DNA from: Psococerastis gibbosa
Taxonomy: Eukaryota > Arthropoda > Insecta > Psocodea > Psocidae
Assembly: GCA_963971405.1 (NCBI GenBank)
Contig: OZ020484.1
Coordinates: 36,106,770 to 36,170,769 of the forward strand
Direction of reading: 5' to 3'
Length of the DNA: 64,000 nucleotides
Shown here: one piece after another, positions 12,501-21,820 of the stretch
Position numbering within the stretch: position 1 is the stretch's first letter
How the letters are laid out: each line of letters opens with the position of its first letter
Position numbers and translations under genes: made by a program
Notes under the pieces: model-generated
What the model was told of the DNA's origin: nothing
What the model saw: the letters and a program-made list of their open reading frames with translations, nothing else
Database searches by the model: none

Positions 12501-12954
12501 GGGAGTTTAGTAGGTGACTGTATTTAGCACGCGGGTAAGATAAACGCCCGCAGCTTAAACAATGAAGCGGCAAAAAGTGATGACTGAGATTGAGCTTGGA
12601 GGTTCTCGCCATAAAATAATCATCGTCATAATCTATTTAGAATGTAAGTTAAGTACGCAGTAACTAACTACGGCGGATTCTGTTGGCAAGCCACCCTGAT
12701 GCTTCTTCATTTGTCGCATGTTTTTTTAAAAGTTGAAACCCGAAAACTCAGTCACATTTCCTTTGCCCAATTTTTACCATTTTCTTTGGTATTTCCCCGC
12801 ATTTCCCCCCATGTTTCACGGTTATCGGTTATAGCTTATAACTAGATGCCATCTATTACATTATATATTTTTGTTTTTTAGTAATTCAAGGGTGAAATGT
12901 TCCGAAATTGGATTCATGTCCTTCGATCCGTGGAAGGAAGATGAATATTATTAA
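507..12954 (+). CDS. Animal haem peroxidase (peroxinectin/chorion-peroxidase type), 5' partial
   Basis: Exons, all joining in phase with GT-AG borders: 507-694, 1699-1875, 2599-2774, 3595-3775, 4678-4832, 5689-5879, 7350-7528, 8699-8847, 11171-11325, 11859-11993, 12882-12954. They give about 586 residues; the N-terminus, including any signal peptide, lies left of the window because exon 507 opens in mid-codon. Family landmarks in order: YREIDGTCNN, distal site WGQMMAHD (Gln, His, Ca-binding Asp), paired Cys near CCVDDD, LDLSLVYGN, GDSRGNQN with the catalytic Arg, NPHWYDEQLFQTARK, proximal His in RQMHTLV, and DFQRGREW. The Asp and Glu that bond haem covalently in myeloperoxidase are Ala and Gln here; as I recall this is usual in insect peroxinectin-like enzymes. 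Such enzymes oxidise substrates with H2O2 outside the cell (cuticle or chorion crosslinking, immunity). Introns are full of repeats. The exact orthologue is unknown. Confidence 0.93.
3260..3340. repeat. Single arm of a hairpin MITE
   Basis: The run from GTCTTGAATGTCTGCTACCA through TAGCCCTAGCCGGTCGGTGG to GGGCACC matches the right arm of the palindrome at 27764-28147. The partner arm is missing, so this looks like a broken or recombined copy. It lies in a peroxidase intron. Confidence 0.6.
3806..3908. repeat. Short hairpin element, GGACGGCACCGCCATCT family
   Basis: Imperfect inverted repeat: GGGACGGCACCGCCATCT faces GGCGGCGCCGTGCAGTATTC across a loop of about ten bases. Related copies are at 8868-8998, 38955-39108 and around 53275-53565. 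There is no coding capacity; it is probably a non-autonomous DNA element. Confidence 0.65.
4011..4647. repeat. GACA-repeat family member with inverted ends
   Basis: Both ends carry the same terminal block in opposite directions: TTGCTTTCCAATTTATACGT at the left and its diverged complement ending GGAAAGCAAC at the right. The interior holds ACAGACAGACAGGCAGCC and TTTTTTGGGTTCCTGG, as in the full copies at 9726-10580 and 14761-15622. No open frame is seen. The middle (about 4120-4330) is unlike the other copies. Confidence 0.6.
6301..6970 (-). mobile_element. 5'-truncated LINE, ORF2 RNase H and C-terminal zinc region
   Basis: A minus-strand frame (to the stop near 6391) is open to the truncation point. 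It encodes the end of a non-LTR ORF2: RNase H motif WVPGHTGIEGNEVADQLAKR, then a Cys/His region with CRFCNEGAEDPEHILLHC. The RNase H domain points to the I/R1/LOA side of the LINEs. The 3' end is an A-rich tail at 6301-6312. The insert is bounded by TGCGATCCCT at 6292-6301 and 6971-6980, a 10-bp target-site duplication. The intact frame and perfect duplication indicate a recent insertion, antisense in a peroxidase intron. Confidence 0.9.
7670..7946. mobile_element. PIF/Harbinger-like MITE with a nested MITE
   Basis: Outer inverted repeat GGCGCGGTTTCCACC ... GGTGGAAACCGCGCC, flanked on both sides by TAA. Its arms include GTGGTAGCAGAC. A second element with ends GGCGGGGTTT and AACCCCGCC lies inside at about 7741-7876. 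A 3-bp TWA duplication and GG...CC termini are typical of PIF/Harbinger; the family call is inferred because no transposase is present. Confidence 0.75.
8012..8311. mobile_element. Palindromic element with hammerhead-like arms, copy 1
   Basis: Two arms of about 120 bases face each other. Each contains, in opposite directions, GTAGAATCCGGGATGATAGG (or its diverged match), GATGTCGACCGCAGATGTTG and ACGAAACG. The right end keeps the terminal ACTCCCGCCGTGAAAGCC. A second copy is at 16935-17250. Arms with hammerhead cores and inverted structure resemble the terminal repeats of Penelope-like elements, but no reverse transcriptase or GIY-YIG domain is here. The assignment is inference. Confidence 0.6.
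8190..8234 (+). ncRNA. Hammerhead-ribozyme-like motif
   Basis: Read 5'-3': stem I strand TTCCA (8190-8194), core CTGAAGA (8195-8201), one extra T, stem II GTCGAC/GTTGAC (8203-8208 with 8216-8221, six pairs including one G.U, loop of seven), core GAA, then A-CGT, T, and stem I return strand TGGAA (8230-8234). The ACGT at stem III is self-complementary with no loop, as in the dimer-forming hammerheads known from Penelope-like elements and satellites. Departures from the consensus are the extra T before stem II and U instead of C at the cleavage position. Activity is not shown. Confidence 0.5.
8868..8998. repeat. Short hairpin element, GGACGGCACCGCCATCT family
   Basis: TAAGGAATACTGGACGGCAC opposes GCTGTGCCGTATTCCTTACT, and the outer ends TCCCGGTCCCACTATGG and CCAGTGATCATGGAACC are also partly complementary. 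It is the same family as 3806-3908 and 38955-39108. No duplication could be settled by eye. Confidence 0.7.
9726..10580 (+). repeat. GACA-repeat family, full-length copy
   Basis: Starts AAAGAACCGGTCCGAGTTTA and ends TATAAATTGGAAAGCAA. Contains a 13-G tract at 9844-9856, a block AAATCGTTGGAGCCGTTTTT, TGCCAAATTTCATCAAAATC, and the GACAGACAGACA stretch near 10420-10455. It aligns along its length with 14761-15622 and, inverted, with 24312-25035 and 57542-58296. No coding frame is shared among copies. Class unknown. Confidence 0.8.
10627..11091 (-). mobile_element. LINE ORF2 3' end fragment
   Basis: Minus-strand frame with KNLPRYQSVAEFRLTTGYDY, LQKHLHRIGVVPEPFCPLCD and a YWAAKKADGG end, the usual C-terminus of non-LTR ORF2 proteins of the I/R1/jockey group. 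An A-rich tail in element orientation lies at about 10627-10637. A sister copy, on the plus strand, is at 61500-61888. It is antisense in a peroxidase intron. Confidence 0.8.
12000..12087 (+). repeat. 3' end fragment of the GACA-repeat family
   Basis: AAATCTCAAAATCGGAAATT, CACAAAGCTTTCCTTATACT and GGGAAGCAAAA match the terminal 85 bases of the copy ending at 10580. Nothing else of the element remains here. Confidence 0.7.
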
Positions 12955-14760
12955 GAAGTTAACAAAAACTCATCCATACGAGCTTCGTGTTGTCATTTCG
13001 CCATTAGATGGACTAAATACAATATAAACGTCTGGAGCAACAGATCAAAACTGATTTTTACAGAAGCTCTAAGTTACCTAGTCTAGCCAAATATTCTGTT
13101 ACGTTTTCTTAAATGAAAAATAGGTCAATTTGAATAATCAGAATCAATATAATTAATCGAGAAACACTTTAGCAATAAAAAAAATAAGGTTTATTACAAA
13201 TGTCCCCCTCCAGCTTGAACGCATGCCCTATTGGTCACAGCACCCACCGTTCCTTGTATTGTATTGCATTGAGGGATTTCCACTGCGGCCCGGACTTTTT
13301 AAGAGCATCAAAATTACTTTGTCGCTTAGAGCAGATCTTGGGTTTTAAAACTGACTGGGGATTAAGTCTGGGCTACTAGAGGTCCATTCTTCTGCTGCCT
13401 TGATAAACTGAGGGACATTGAGCCACACTTGTGTGGCTTCGACTTATGGCCAGGGCTAGAGCCTTGCTGGAATACCCGCCATTGGTCATTGAATATGGTC
13501 TGGGTCAGAGGCTTCACATGAGGCCCAGGAACTGTCTCCTCGGTAAGGGTCGACATCGAGGACGTAAACTAGTTCGCCAAGGGTCAAAAATTCATACGGG
13601 GACGATACCGCAATAATGTCTGAAATACTGGTGGGGTCGTTGACAGGCCGAAGTAGCCACTACAAGTAGGTCTTAATCCATAAAAAGCTCTTCAAATAAT
13701 TTAAGGGACCTTGCATTAGATCGTAAATGTTTCAGTATTGCCTTGACTAGTTCGGACGAATACTAAGGGCTGTTTCCACCATTTTCCAGAAAACATTCCT
13801 TCAAGTAAATGTGATCCCCCGGAGACAGCATGGCCCTAAACACAAATTTACCTTCTTGAAATTTTTACTTAGTTCATTTCAATCCTAGCAATAGCAGTTG
13901 GTGTGTTTACCCTTCGAAAGTCTGGGTGCAGAATGTTTTTTGAAGTTGGTAGGAAGGGCCTCAGTAAGTGTCGGCAAAATAACAAACCATTCAACTGGGA
14001 AGCCAAATAACAAGATTTTATTCAGCGTTTTTTTGTTAGCATTTTATTGATTATAAAGAACACCGATGAAGCCTTACAAACTCAACCAACATTTCCTGCG
14101 GTTTCGTGCTAACGCCACGGCTATAACTGAACGCACACATACAGTACGTCCTATAATGTATGCTTCGTTTCTATGCCCGTGTAGCCCCCCCCCCCCTCCA
14201 AGTACGCGAAAGCATAGATTTTATAGGTACCCTCATAGCATTACAGATGTATTTAGCGAGGGGGCACTACTAAGGTATCAAACAAATATGTTTAACTACT
14301 GTAGGTCAAGCAGAAAATATAAAATGTTAATTTCTGCCATAAGACCGTTTTGAGAGGGTGGAACACGATTTTGTATTTTATTTTATAGGTAAATATATTT
14401 TGAGGTCTCGTCTTATATTAATTTCAGTGTCCCGTGGAATGCGTATCGAGAGATCTTTGGGCAGTGACACTGCAAAATATGAAACCAATAATAATAAAAT
14501 AACCAAAATACTCATAGGCCTAACAACTTAAAATGTTACATATACCATAGAATGTGAAAATTTTAGTAGTATCTTCGACTTTGGTGGCAAATAGCGTGCT
14601 TATAATTGTGGGAGCCTCTACACAATGCGATCGGTGACGTGTCGTAACTCAACAGAAGTATTAAGCTACTTAGTGAGGCGACTGAAGAGGCCAATCTGAT
14701 ACCTTCATTAATTTTTTTGTATGCTATTACTCCCGAAAGAGGAATTTTATAAGACCATAA
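12955..14760. other. Intergenic stretch, no gene seen
   Basis: This spacer follows the peroxidase stop. An AATAAG-like signal is not clear, but AATAAAAAAAATAAGG near 13172-13188 may serve for 3' end formation. Short frames on both strands have no recognisable motif. Around 14590-14700 (CTCTACACAATGCGATC ... GACTGAAGAGGCCAATC) lies a copy of a dispersed repeat also seen near 28150, 46170, 50830 (inverted) and 59900 (inverted). Confidence 0.5.
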
Positions 14761-15622
14761 AAGAACCGGTCCGAGTTTACTCGAACATGCTTTCCAATTT
14801 ATCAATTAGTAGTTGGAGAAAATTAGTAATTTCGTGGTAAATAATTTTCCTATGGCTAAATTTTCGATATCTGGGGGGGGGGGGGGTTGTCTACCTGACA
14901 TCACTGGAGGTGAGGTAAATTCTAGAAAGGTCAGACCAACACATTACCACACAGTAATAATGGCAGGGCACGCAATGCATTTGACCCTGAATTTTCATCA
15001 TTTAAATAAAAATAAAAAAATTCCACAAAACCAGAAAGTTTTTTGCGAAAGCAACCTGTCCGGCTTCGTTACTCAATTTAACACCTAAAACATGCCTGAA
15101 GGTAGAAATCACCGATCGAAAGGTTTAGCAGATAAATTATTTTTTAGTCATTTTTCATGAAAATTGAGTTATTTTTATTTTTTTACCCCCAGAAGCAAAC
15201 TATCAAGGAGCAAGCGACCCTATGCGTTTTGTTAACATTAATAACGACTACAATATATGTGAATATAAAAGAAATCGTTGGAGCCGTTTTTGAGAAATAA
15301 TTTTTTTAGACGTTTTTTTGGACTTTTTTGAGAATAAAACCCCCCCAAATTGAGTTTGCCCAAAATAAAAAAAATGGTCTCAAGGTATGATTTTTGTGAA
15401 CCTACATGCCAAATTTCATCACAATCGACCGAGTAGTTTGCCCGGAAATCGACGCACAGACAGACATACAGACAGAGCGACAGACAGACATTTCGTAAAA
15501 ACCACTTTTTTTGGTTCCTGGGACCTCAAAACGTGTCAAAACGTCAAACGTGTTGAAATCTTGGAATCAAAAATTTCGACCATCACAAAGCTTTCCTTAT
15601 ACTACGTATAAATTGGAAAGCA
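14761..15622 (+). repeat. GACA-repeat family, full-length copy
   Basis: Colinear with 9726-10580: same start AAGAACCGGTCCGAGTTTAC, 14-G tract at 14873-14886 at the equivalent site, CAGACAGAGCGACAGACAG region, and end TATAAATTGGAAAGCAAC. Visible differences are point changes and small indels, so the two copies are not very old. Confidence 0.8.
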
Positions 15623-16103
15623 ACAACACCATTTCCAGTTCTGGGTAAATGACTTTAATTCCAATACTTCTGGCTCCTTCTATAGGTCTATTCTACCTCG
15701 ACCGCTTAAAAACGAATGGTCTGCTAATGTGTCTGGCCCAACTCACCGCATGTATTTATCTACCATCTCACGTCTGAGGACAAACCATGGGCTCTCTGAG
15801 GCATATATCTATCATACCCTACGGGGCTCATACTCTCCTCTCTGCAGCCATTGCCTGGAAAGTGAAGGCACAATGCAGCATGTTATATTGGAATGCCCTG
15901 AATTCACCATAGCTAGAAACAAATTACTAGACCGCATCTCCCCCTAAATGACAGTCCTCCCTTTTAATTATGCCCACATGATCTCTAAAAGTGACTCCTA
16001 CCAGGCTATATATGACTTTCTAAGGGAAGTCCACGTAGAATTTTAACCCCACCTACCCACCATGGCTGTATGCCCACAATGCCAGAAACAAAAAAAAAAA
16101 AAA
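15623..16103 (+). mobile_element. LINE ORF2 3' end with poly(A)
   Basis: An open plus-strand frame runs from about 15635 to the stop near 15945. It includes ANVSGPTHRMYLSTISRLRT and CSHCLESEGTMQHVILECPE, the Cys/His C-terminus of a jockey/R1-like ORF2. A 3' untranslated stretch and an A tract at 16089-16103 follow. It starts directly at the end of the preceding repeat, so it probably inserted beside it and is 5'-truncated. Confidence 0.8.
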
Positions 16104-16518
16104 ATAAAAATCTAGCCTAAGCTACAATATTATCCAGCTAAATGAACAACCAATCGGTTCGTTTTCATGAGTTACAGTTATCCAAAAAATCCCCCCCCCC
16201 CCCCGACAAACACAAAACCAGCTGATTTAAAAAGCCATTGCGATCCATAAGCTAAATTTGCCTTTCACATCAAGGGGAGGGACTTCCCCCTCCAAAGTCG
16301 TGGGGTAAAGCCAACTCAGCACAGTATAATTCAGTTAGTACTCTTACACATTACGACAGTGGAGTGCTATTGGAGCATTGGTGAAACTTTACTAATAAAT
16401 TTTAATTTGGTTTGGCGTAACACAACGCGATTAGCCGGACTAATTTAATTGTGCATGTTTATTCTCCATCCCTTCGTAAGTCAAGAAGGCTATCTGCTAA
16501 TCGAATATTCCTCCCACA

Positions 16519-19500
16519 ATGGATTTAAAACCAATATTGGATATCGTTGACATACAAAGTATTCGGAATTATCATTACACCATTCAAGGACTACTAGCGA
16601 CTACAGAATCAGAGAAGGCTGAATTACAAGGCGACTTCTTAGGCAGCAGTCGATCCAATGATCCTCTTATATCAGCGATACCTCGTTCTTATGAACCTCC
16701 GGACTCACCGCTGCTAGACAATAGACAAAATAACGTGTTTGTTATACCCCATGAGGTTCATGAGCTTCCCACCGCGGAAGAGGTGAACACGCCTACCGAA
16801 ACTCAAAACAATAAGACTGAAACGTGGCAGACTGTCTCATCGACAGCAAGTCATCCTTCAGGAAAGAGAAAGCAAAGAAGATATAGGTAAATAGCTGCTC
16901 GAAAATACTCATACAAGAATACTGATATAATTACAAAGGCTTTCACGGCCGGAGTTACGTGACGAAGCAGTAGAATCCGGGATGATAGGTCGAGATCGTA
17001 CTTCCAAAGGTTTCGTCAACATCTGCGGTCGACATCTTCAGTAGAACTGCGTAAACTTCTAAGATTGTATCTCGGAGGCTCAGCAGCAAACACATCCCCT
17101 TGCCCAAACAGTAGCTGCTGAGCCTTCGAGATACAACCTTAGAAGTCTACGCAGTGCCACTAAAGATGTCGGCCGCAGATGTTGACGCAACGTTTGGAAA
17201 TACGCTTTCAGAACGACCACGGCGTATCAACCGGATTCTACTGCTTCGTCAGAATACTGATGGCTCAGTCTTCACAAAGCACATTCAGTCTAATCTTTAC
17301 CGTCGGATGCCATAGGCCCATTAACAATAAGCTGTAGATACATATACAGTAAGTACATTATACAGTATACACCTATTATAAGGTGAAAAAAATTAAAACA
17401 GACTTTCTCTGTTTGGGTATATCCAACGAAAAGATTGTGGCATAATCAAAATTTTGTATGAAGTTTACCAACTTGTGTTTCAATAAAAAATTATTTCGAT
17501 CAGGAGTTCGAAGACAGAATTTGGATTATATTTCTTAGGTCTTAAAGTTCACATCATGTCACTTTCTGTCCATGCCCGACAATGCGACGCTTGTATTGTC
17601 TTGTATATTTATCGATTGAGATGGAAGTTAATATATATTGTTAATTTCAGAACGACATTTAGCAACTTCCAATTAGATGAATTGGAGCGTGCCTTCCATA
17701 AAACGCATTATCCAGACGTATTTTTCAGAGAGGAGTTAGCCTTGAGAATTGATTTGACCGAGGCTCGCGTTCAGGTAATCATGACTACCTACAGAAGACC
17801 TAAGTATAGCCTAAATCATAAAAAATCTTACCCCCCCCCCCCCCCCCAAGGAATATAACATTTATAGTAATATAATACTATAATAAAATAAGATTTATTC
17901 TCCACGCATCACATGGTTAATGCATGCGGTGAATTTAATTGAAGTAAGATTTCAATTTGATACATGGGACACAGCCTTTCAAAAGAAGAATAGCTCAAAA
18001 CACAAAGAATCATTTGGCAATCGAATACTTGACTTGCATCGTATATTGGTCACGGCTTACTTATTCATAGGCCTATTTCATTTAAATATTTAAATAAGAA
18101 ATCCACCTAACATTAAAAAAAGTTAGTAATTACTGTCCTTGTACATAATTTGTTTTCAACGCAGTAAAAATAAACACAAAACTAGAGCCGAGATACTCAA
18201 TTACTCAAGCAACAAGTACGAGTATGTACTTAGGGTCGTGGGGTGCTACGAGGCGTTGAAGCTACAGGCGCCCTGAGAGAATATTGTACTCAGATTTTAT
18301 GTTATATAAATACATTTAAAAAATTCGTGGGAAAGAGAGATGAAAATAACTTTTATGCGCTGTTCGATTATTATGGTCACAAATAGTAGGATTCTACCGT
18401 CAAATCAATCAAGTGGAATTCAAAATAGCACCCAAAAATCACCAGGTTTTTGTATTGTGCTATGGATGCTTCAACAGACAACCAGACTTGGCATTTACAT
18501 AAAAAATAGTTATATACGATACCGAAGTAGTAACTACGAAGTAATATTTTCCCTAAGTTTTATGTGGCTTCTTGGTTTCTTACTCAGACATTTAATACTC
18601 TGTTATTACGCTGTCACTAGCGTATTACAAATAAACTGTTACCATTTAGTACCCGACCACGATGGGATGGCACTCGGAACCTTCGGAACACTTATAAACT
18701 TACTTACTTACTTACTTTTTCGTGTCCAGGCGAACATCCCAAAATCGGGTGAAGTCGTAGGCAGCACTGTTGGCCTGCCATAGGTCATCCTTCGTGCATT
18801 GGACCGGACATAGGCTGCACTGGAACAGGTGGTCCATATCCTGCCTCTGACCACACGAGCACATGGTGTTGCTTTCGTCTGTCTGGCCCCATCTCGCCCT
18901 ATTGGTTTTCACAGGGGCTGCGCCGGAGCGGAGTTGGTTCAGCACAGCACACTTATAAAAACCTAATGAACTCGGTATTCCGCTTATAAAAGTTTTCGCA
19001 TAAACAAAGTGTTCCAAAAGCCATCCTACCGTGGTCGGGTAGTATATATCGGTACGCACAAGACTCAAGAGAAAGAAAGATATAAAACTATTCAAAAAAC
19101 TTTAACAATAACCCAGGAAAGGAACAGGTTTGGTTCCAGAACCGACGAGCGAAATGGCGGAAACAAGAAAGGCTATCGGAAAGGACTGAGCACAGCCCAA
19201 TACAATTATCATCATCAAGTAAGTAACAAAACAAGTAATACCGACCCGCCCATAATACGAAGACACTTGGTGAGGCTTCTTTCTTAAATGCAGATAGGGC
19301 TTTTTCGTCATACAAGAATCATTTCATTAGTAGTATAATTTCACACTTAATGATACCAACTAGCAAAGTGTAAGATATTTATTTTTATCATGAAAGAAAA
19401 TGCAGAAGCCTGGCAGATATAACTGAATGACAAACCGACACTAACAGAATTAGAAATTCAATACAGATACAACAGTATGACGGCAAGAAGCTATATAGTT

Positions 19501-21820
19501 ACGCTACGTTGAGTTGAGCCATATGTCACAGCCGAAAATTCACGGCAAGTTGACTGAGCCATACTGTTAAAGTGTTACACGAACAACAGCAATCTTACAA
19601 ATGGTATATGCCATAGAAGTAAAGAAACTTTCGTATATAATAATACGTAAGATGACTGTTGTTTGCTTGCACAGTATGTCTCAGTCAGCTTACCGTGATT
19701 TTTTGGCTGTGTCGTATGGGTCAACTCAGCGTAGCTTTACTATGCCAGTCCGATTTCTCCATATCGGAAAATACATATAAAACCTAGTGTAGCCTACTAG
19801 TATTCTCGAAGTTCTGATTTTATACCCCAATATGCACAAACCATTATAACAATATAAAAATAAATTACCATACATTCCAAATATCGAATCAATGCTGACC
19901 AATTACATAAATACGATGTCACAAATCACATGGCAATAACTAATTTGTACTATTATAAGTAGTTTACTCCAGATTTTGTAATAATAATTTCAGGGAAGTT
20001 CTATAGACAACCGGTACTGTGGATACTTGGTAAACCCAGCTAATTAACCTGAGCATTCAAGATCGGAAGAACTAACAGGAAGAAAGTATGAGAGATAGAA
20101 TTGTATAATAAAATTCATGAACACTTTCTTTTCAGCCGATTTGCCAATATCCTGTGGAGGGGATGACTCTGACCCGGTGCAAATGCATTCTGAACATGCC
20201 AGTCAGACTTTCGCTCTCAGTAAGTGTCAATTTCTTTATTTACACAGTTTATATAAAATTATCATCAGCCATTTTTTTTTTTTTTAAACTTTTTACAGCA
20301 TGTGTGATATCACACCCGAATAGAATAGAATATGACATTTCTGGCCCTGATTCTTACGTTTCCACTGGCACAATGCTAAGCATTGAGTTTTAACAATTTT
20401 TATCTTAAAAAGTGGTGTACAACAATTGTACAATATTGAATAGCTAAATTTAATTTGTAGCCTACATAGTAATTATTATTTGTAGGAGTCATTGCATTGT
20501 TCTAATAAAGGCACATTATTAATTTAACAGTTAAGCTTAAACAGACAATATTAAGAGGATATGGAACGTAGATATTGGTCACTCCTGGTGAAAAATTAGT
20601 CAGTTCTATTTTATATATAATTTACATATGCTATGAAGATTTGGTCACTCCAAGTTGAAGAAGACCACTTCATACACAATGTCACAGGGTATTTTTACTT
20701 TTTGGTGCTGTTATGTCACCATGAACTGAACAATACGTGAAATTTTAAGTTAATATGAAGTTCAATAAATAATTACAACGCCATAAACTATTGTAAAAAT
20801 ACCCTATGATATTGTATATGAAGTACGGTAGTCCTTTACAACTTCTATTGACCAAATATTTATAAGTTATGTAGTCAATTCAATAAAACATAACATCCAA
20901 TTAATCTAGGGGTGACCTATATCTACGTTCCAAATCTTATTAAAATGTTATTAACGTAAGTTTTAAAGGGCTGCTCTGTTGAAAGCAATGAAAAACAGGA
21001 AAGATGCCCAAATATGCATAACACAGAGCACACTTAAGATGTGGAAAAGGGGGATGAATAAAAAATAATTAAAACACTTACTACTTAAAAGACTAGACGG
21101 TCCTGGCGCTGTCCATCTGTGGTTTGGATAGTCCGAACTTTCAGAAACAACTGCTTTACCCCTCACCTGCCAATTAAAACAGCATTAGAACTTAGTAATA
21201 AAGTAATTTAAATTTTTTTAAATAAAATACAATACTGGCAGAGAAATTACAGGGAAAATTTTCATTCCTCCTTCACCATGAAATTACACACCGTAAGCTT
21301 TCGGGCTGATTCCGAACAATCCTGCCATTGAAAATTAAAGCTGTTCTTTGCTATGAGTAGTCTTCCTTCAAATTTCAATTGTCAGAAGTAGGTTGTCCTT
21401 AATGTGTTAAAGGAAACTGTATTAAGCTCAGGTATTCGAAACCACTGGGTTGGGACGGCTCAGAAAATCAATTTTGGCTAAGTGTAAGATTAATTTTTCT
21501 GAACCGATTATAGCCGTAAGGCAACATCAATCTCTCAATCAGCAGGAATGCTAAGCACTTAATAAGCCACCATATTGTAGATGGGAAGCTCATAAGATCT
21601 GTTTCCACAATAAACTAATTTGTACTTTATAGGTGCAACAGCTACAGAAACATTTAGTCCGACGATTTTTAACATCGAATGGGGCAGTCTTAATCCATTT
21701 ATTTTGAGGACAGACTTGGGAAGAAACGCACTAGAAGCCGACTCAAATTCGATGGCTGGAGAAGCGGATTCGCTGAGTCCTGACTCCATTGATATTATGC
21801 AGTTAAAGCAACACAGCTAG
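16519..21820 (+). CDS. Pph13: Paired-like homeobox transcription factor, Pph13/aristaless type
   Basis: Exons 16519-16886, 17651-17774, 19128-19218, 20136-20219 and 21633-21820 join in phase to 284 residues. The start is the first ATG of the frame. The homeodomain begins [20 protein letters not shown], continues [20 protein letters not shown] and ends [16 protein letters not shown], with Gln at homeodomain position 50. [11 protein letters not shown] is shared with aristaless and Pph13; the [16 protein letters not shown] stretch fits Pph13 best from memory. Pph13 is a nuclear activator needed for photoreceptor opsin and rhabdomere genes in Drosophila. The homeodomain is split after RVQ, as in many paired-like genes. 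The tail is acidic and Ser-rich ([20 protein letters not shown]); no OAR motif is seen. The last exon lies antisense in an intron of the RNase H1-like gene. Homeobox is certain; orthology is moderate. Confidence 0.9.
16935..17250. mobile_element. Palindromic element with hammerhead-like arms, copy 2
   Basis: Same structure as 8012-8311: AAGGCTTTCACGGCCGGAGT at the left end, then inverted arms with GATGTCGACCGCAGATGTTG (minus, left arm) and GATGTCGGCCGCAGATGTTG (plus, right arm). Both hammerhead cores are decayed: the right arm has CTAAAGA and GCAA. The loop differs from copy 1. It lies in intron 1 of the homeobox gene. Confidence 0.6.
18699..18948 (-). mobile_element. 5'-truncated LINE tail with (AAGT)n end
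   Basis: Minus-strand frame with [20 protein letters not shown] and [19 protein letters not shown], the C-terminal Cys region of a non-LTR ORF2. The 3' end in element orientation is an (AAGT)n microsatellite at 18699-18715, as in LINEs with simple-repeat tails. ACACTTATAAA at 18688-18698 and 18949-18959 is an 11-bp target-site duplication. It is antisense inside intron 2 of the homeobox gene. Confidence 0.88.
20299..20393 (+). CDS. Possible alternative terminal exon of the homeobox gene
   Basis: An acceptor TTTTTACAG precedes 20299. Joined to the exon ending at 20219 in the same phase, it adds about 31 residues ending [10 protein letters not shown] and a stop at 20391-20393. AATAAA follows near 20503. 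Using it would give a 253-residue protein in place of the 284-residue form that uses 21633-21820. Phase and signals fit, but no motif supports it. Confidence 0.35.

Noticed and set aside
13362-13616. Overlapping frames on both strands near 13.4 kb
   Set aside because: Neither has a known motif, start context or splice sites that join to a neighbour gene.
21083-21166. Minus-strand open stretch [20 protein letters not shown] as a longer last exon of the RNase H1-like gene
   Set aside because: With the clear CAG acceptor at 21167 the incoming phase gives GEG and an immediate stop; the open frame is out of phase with the preceding exon.
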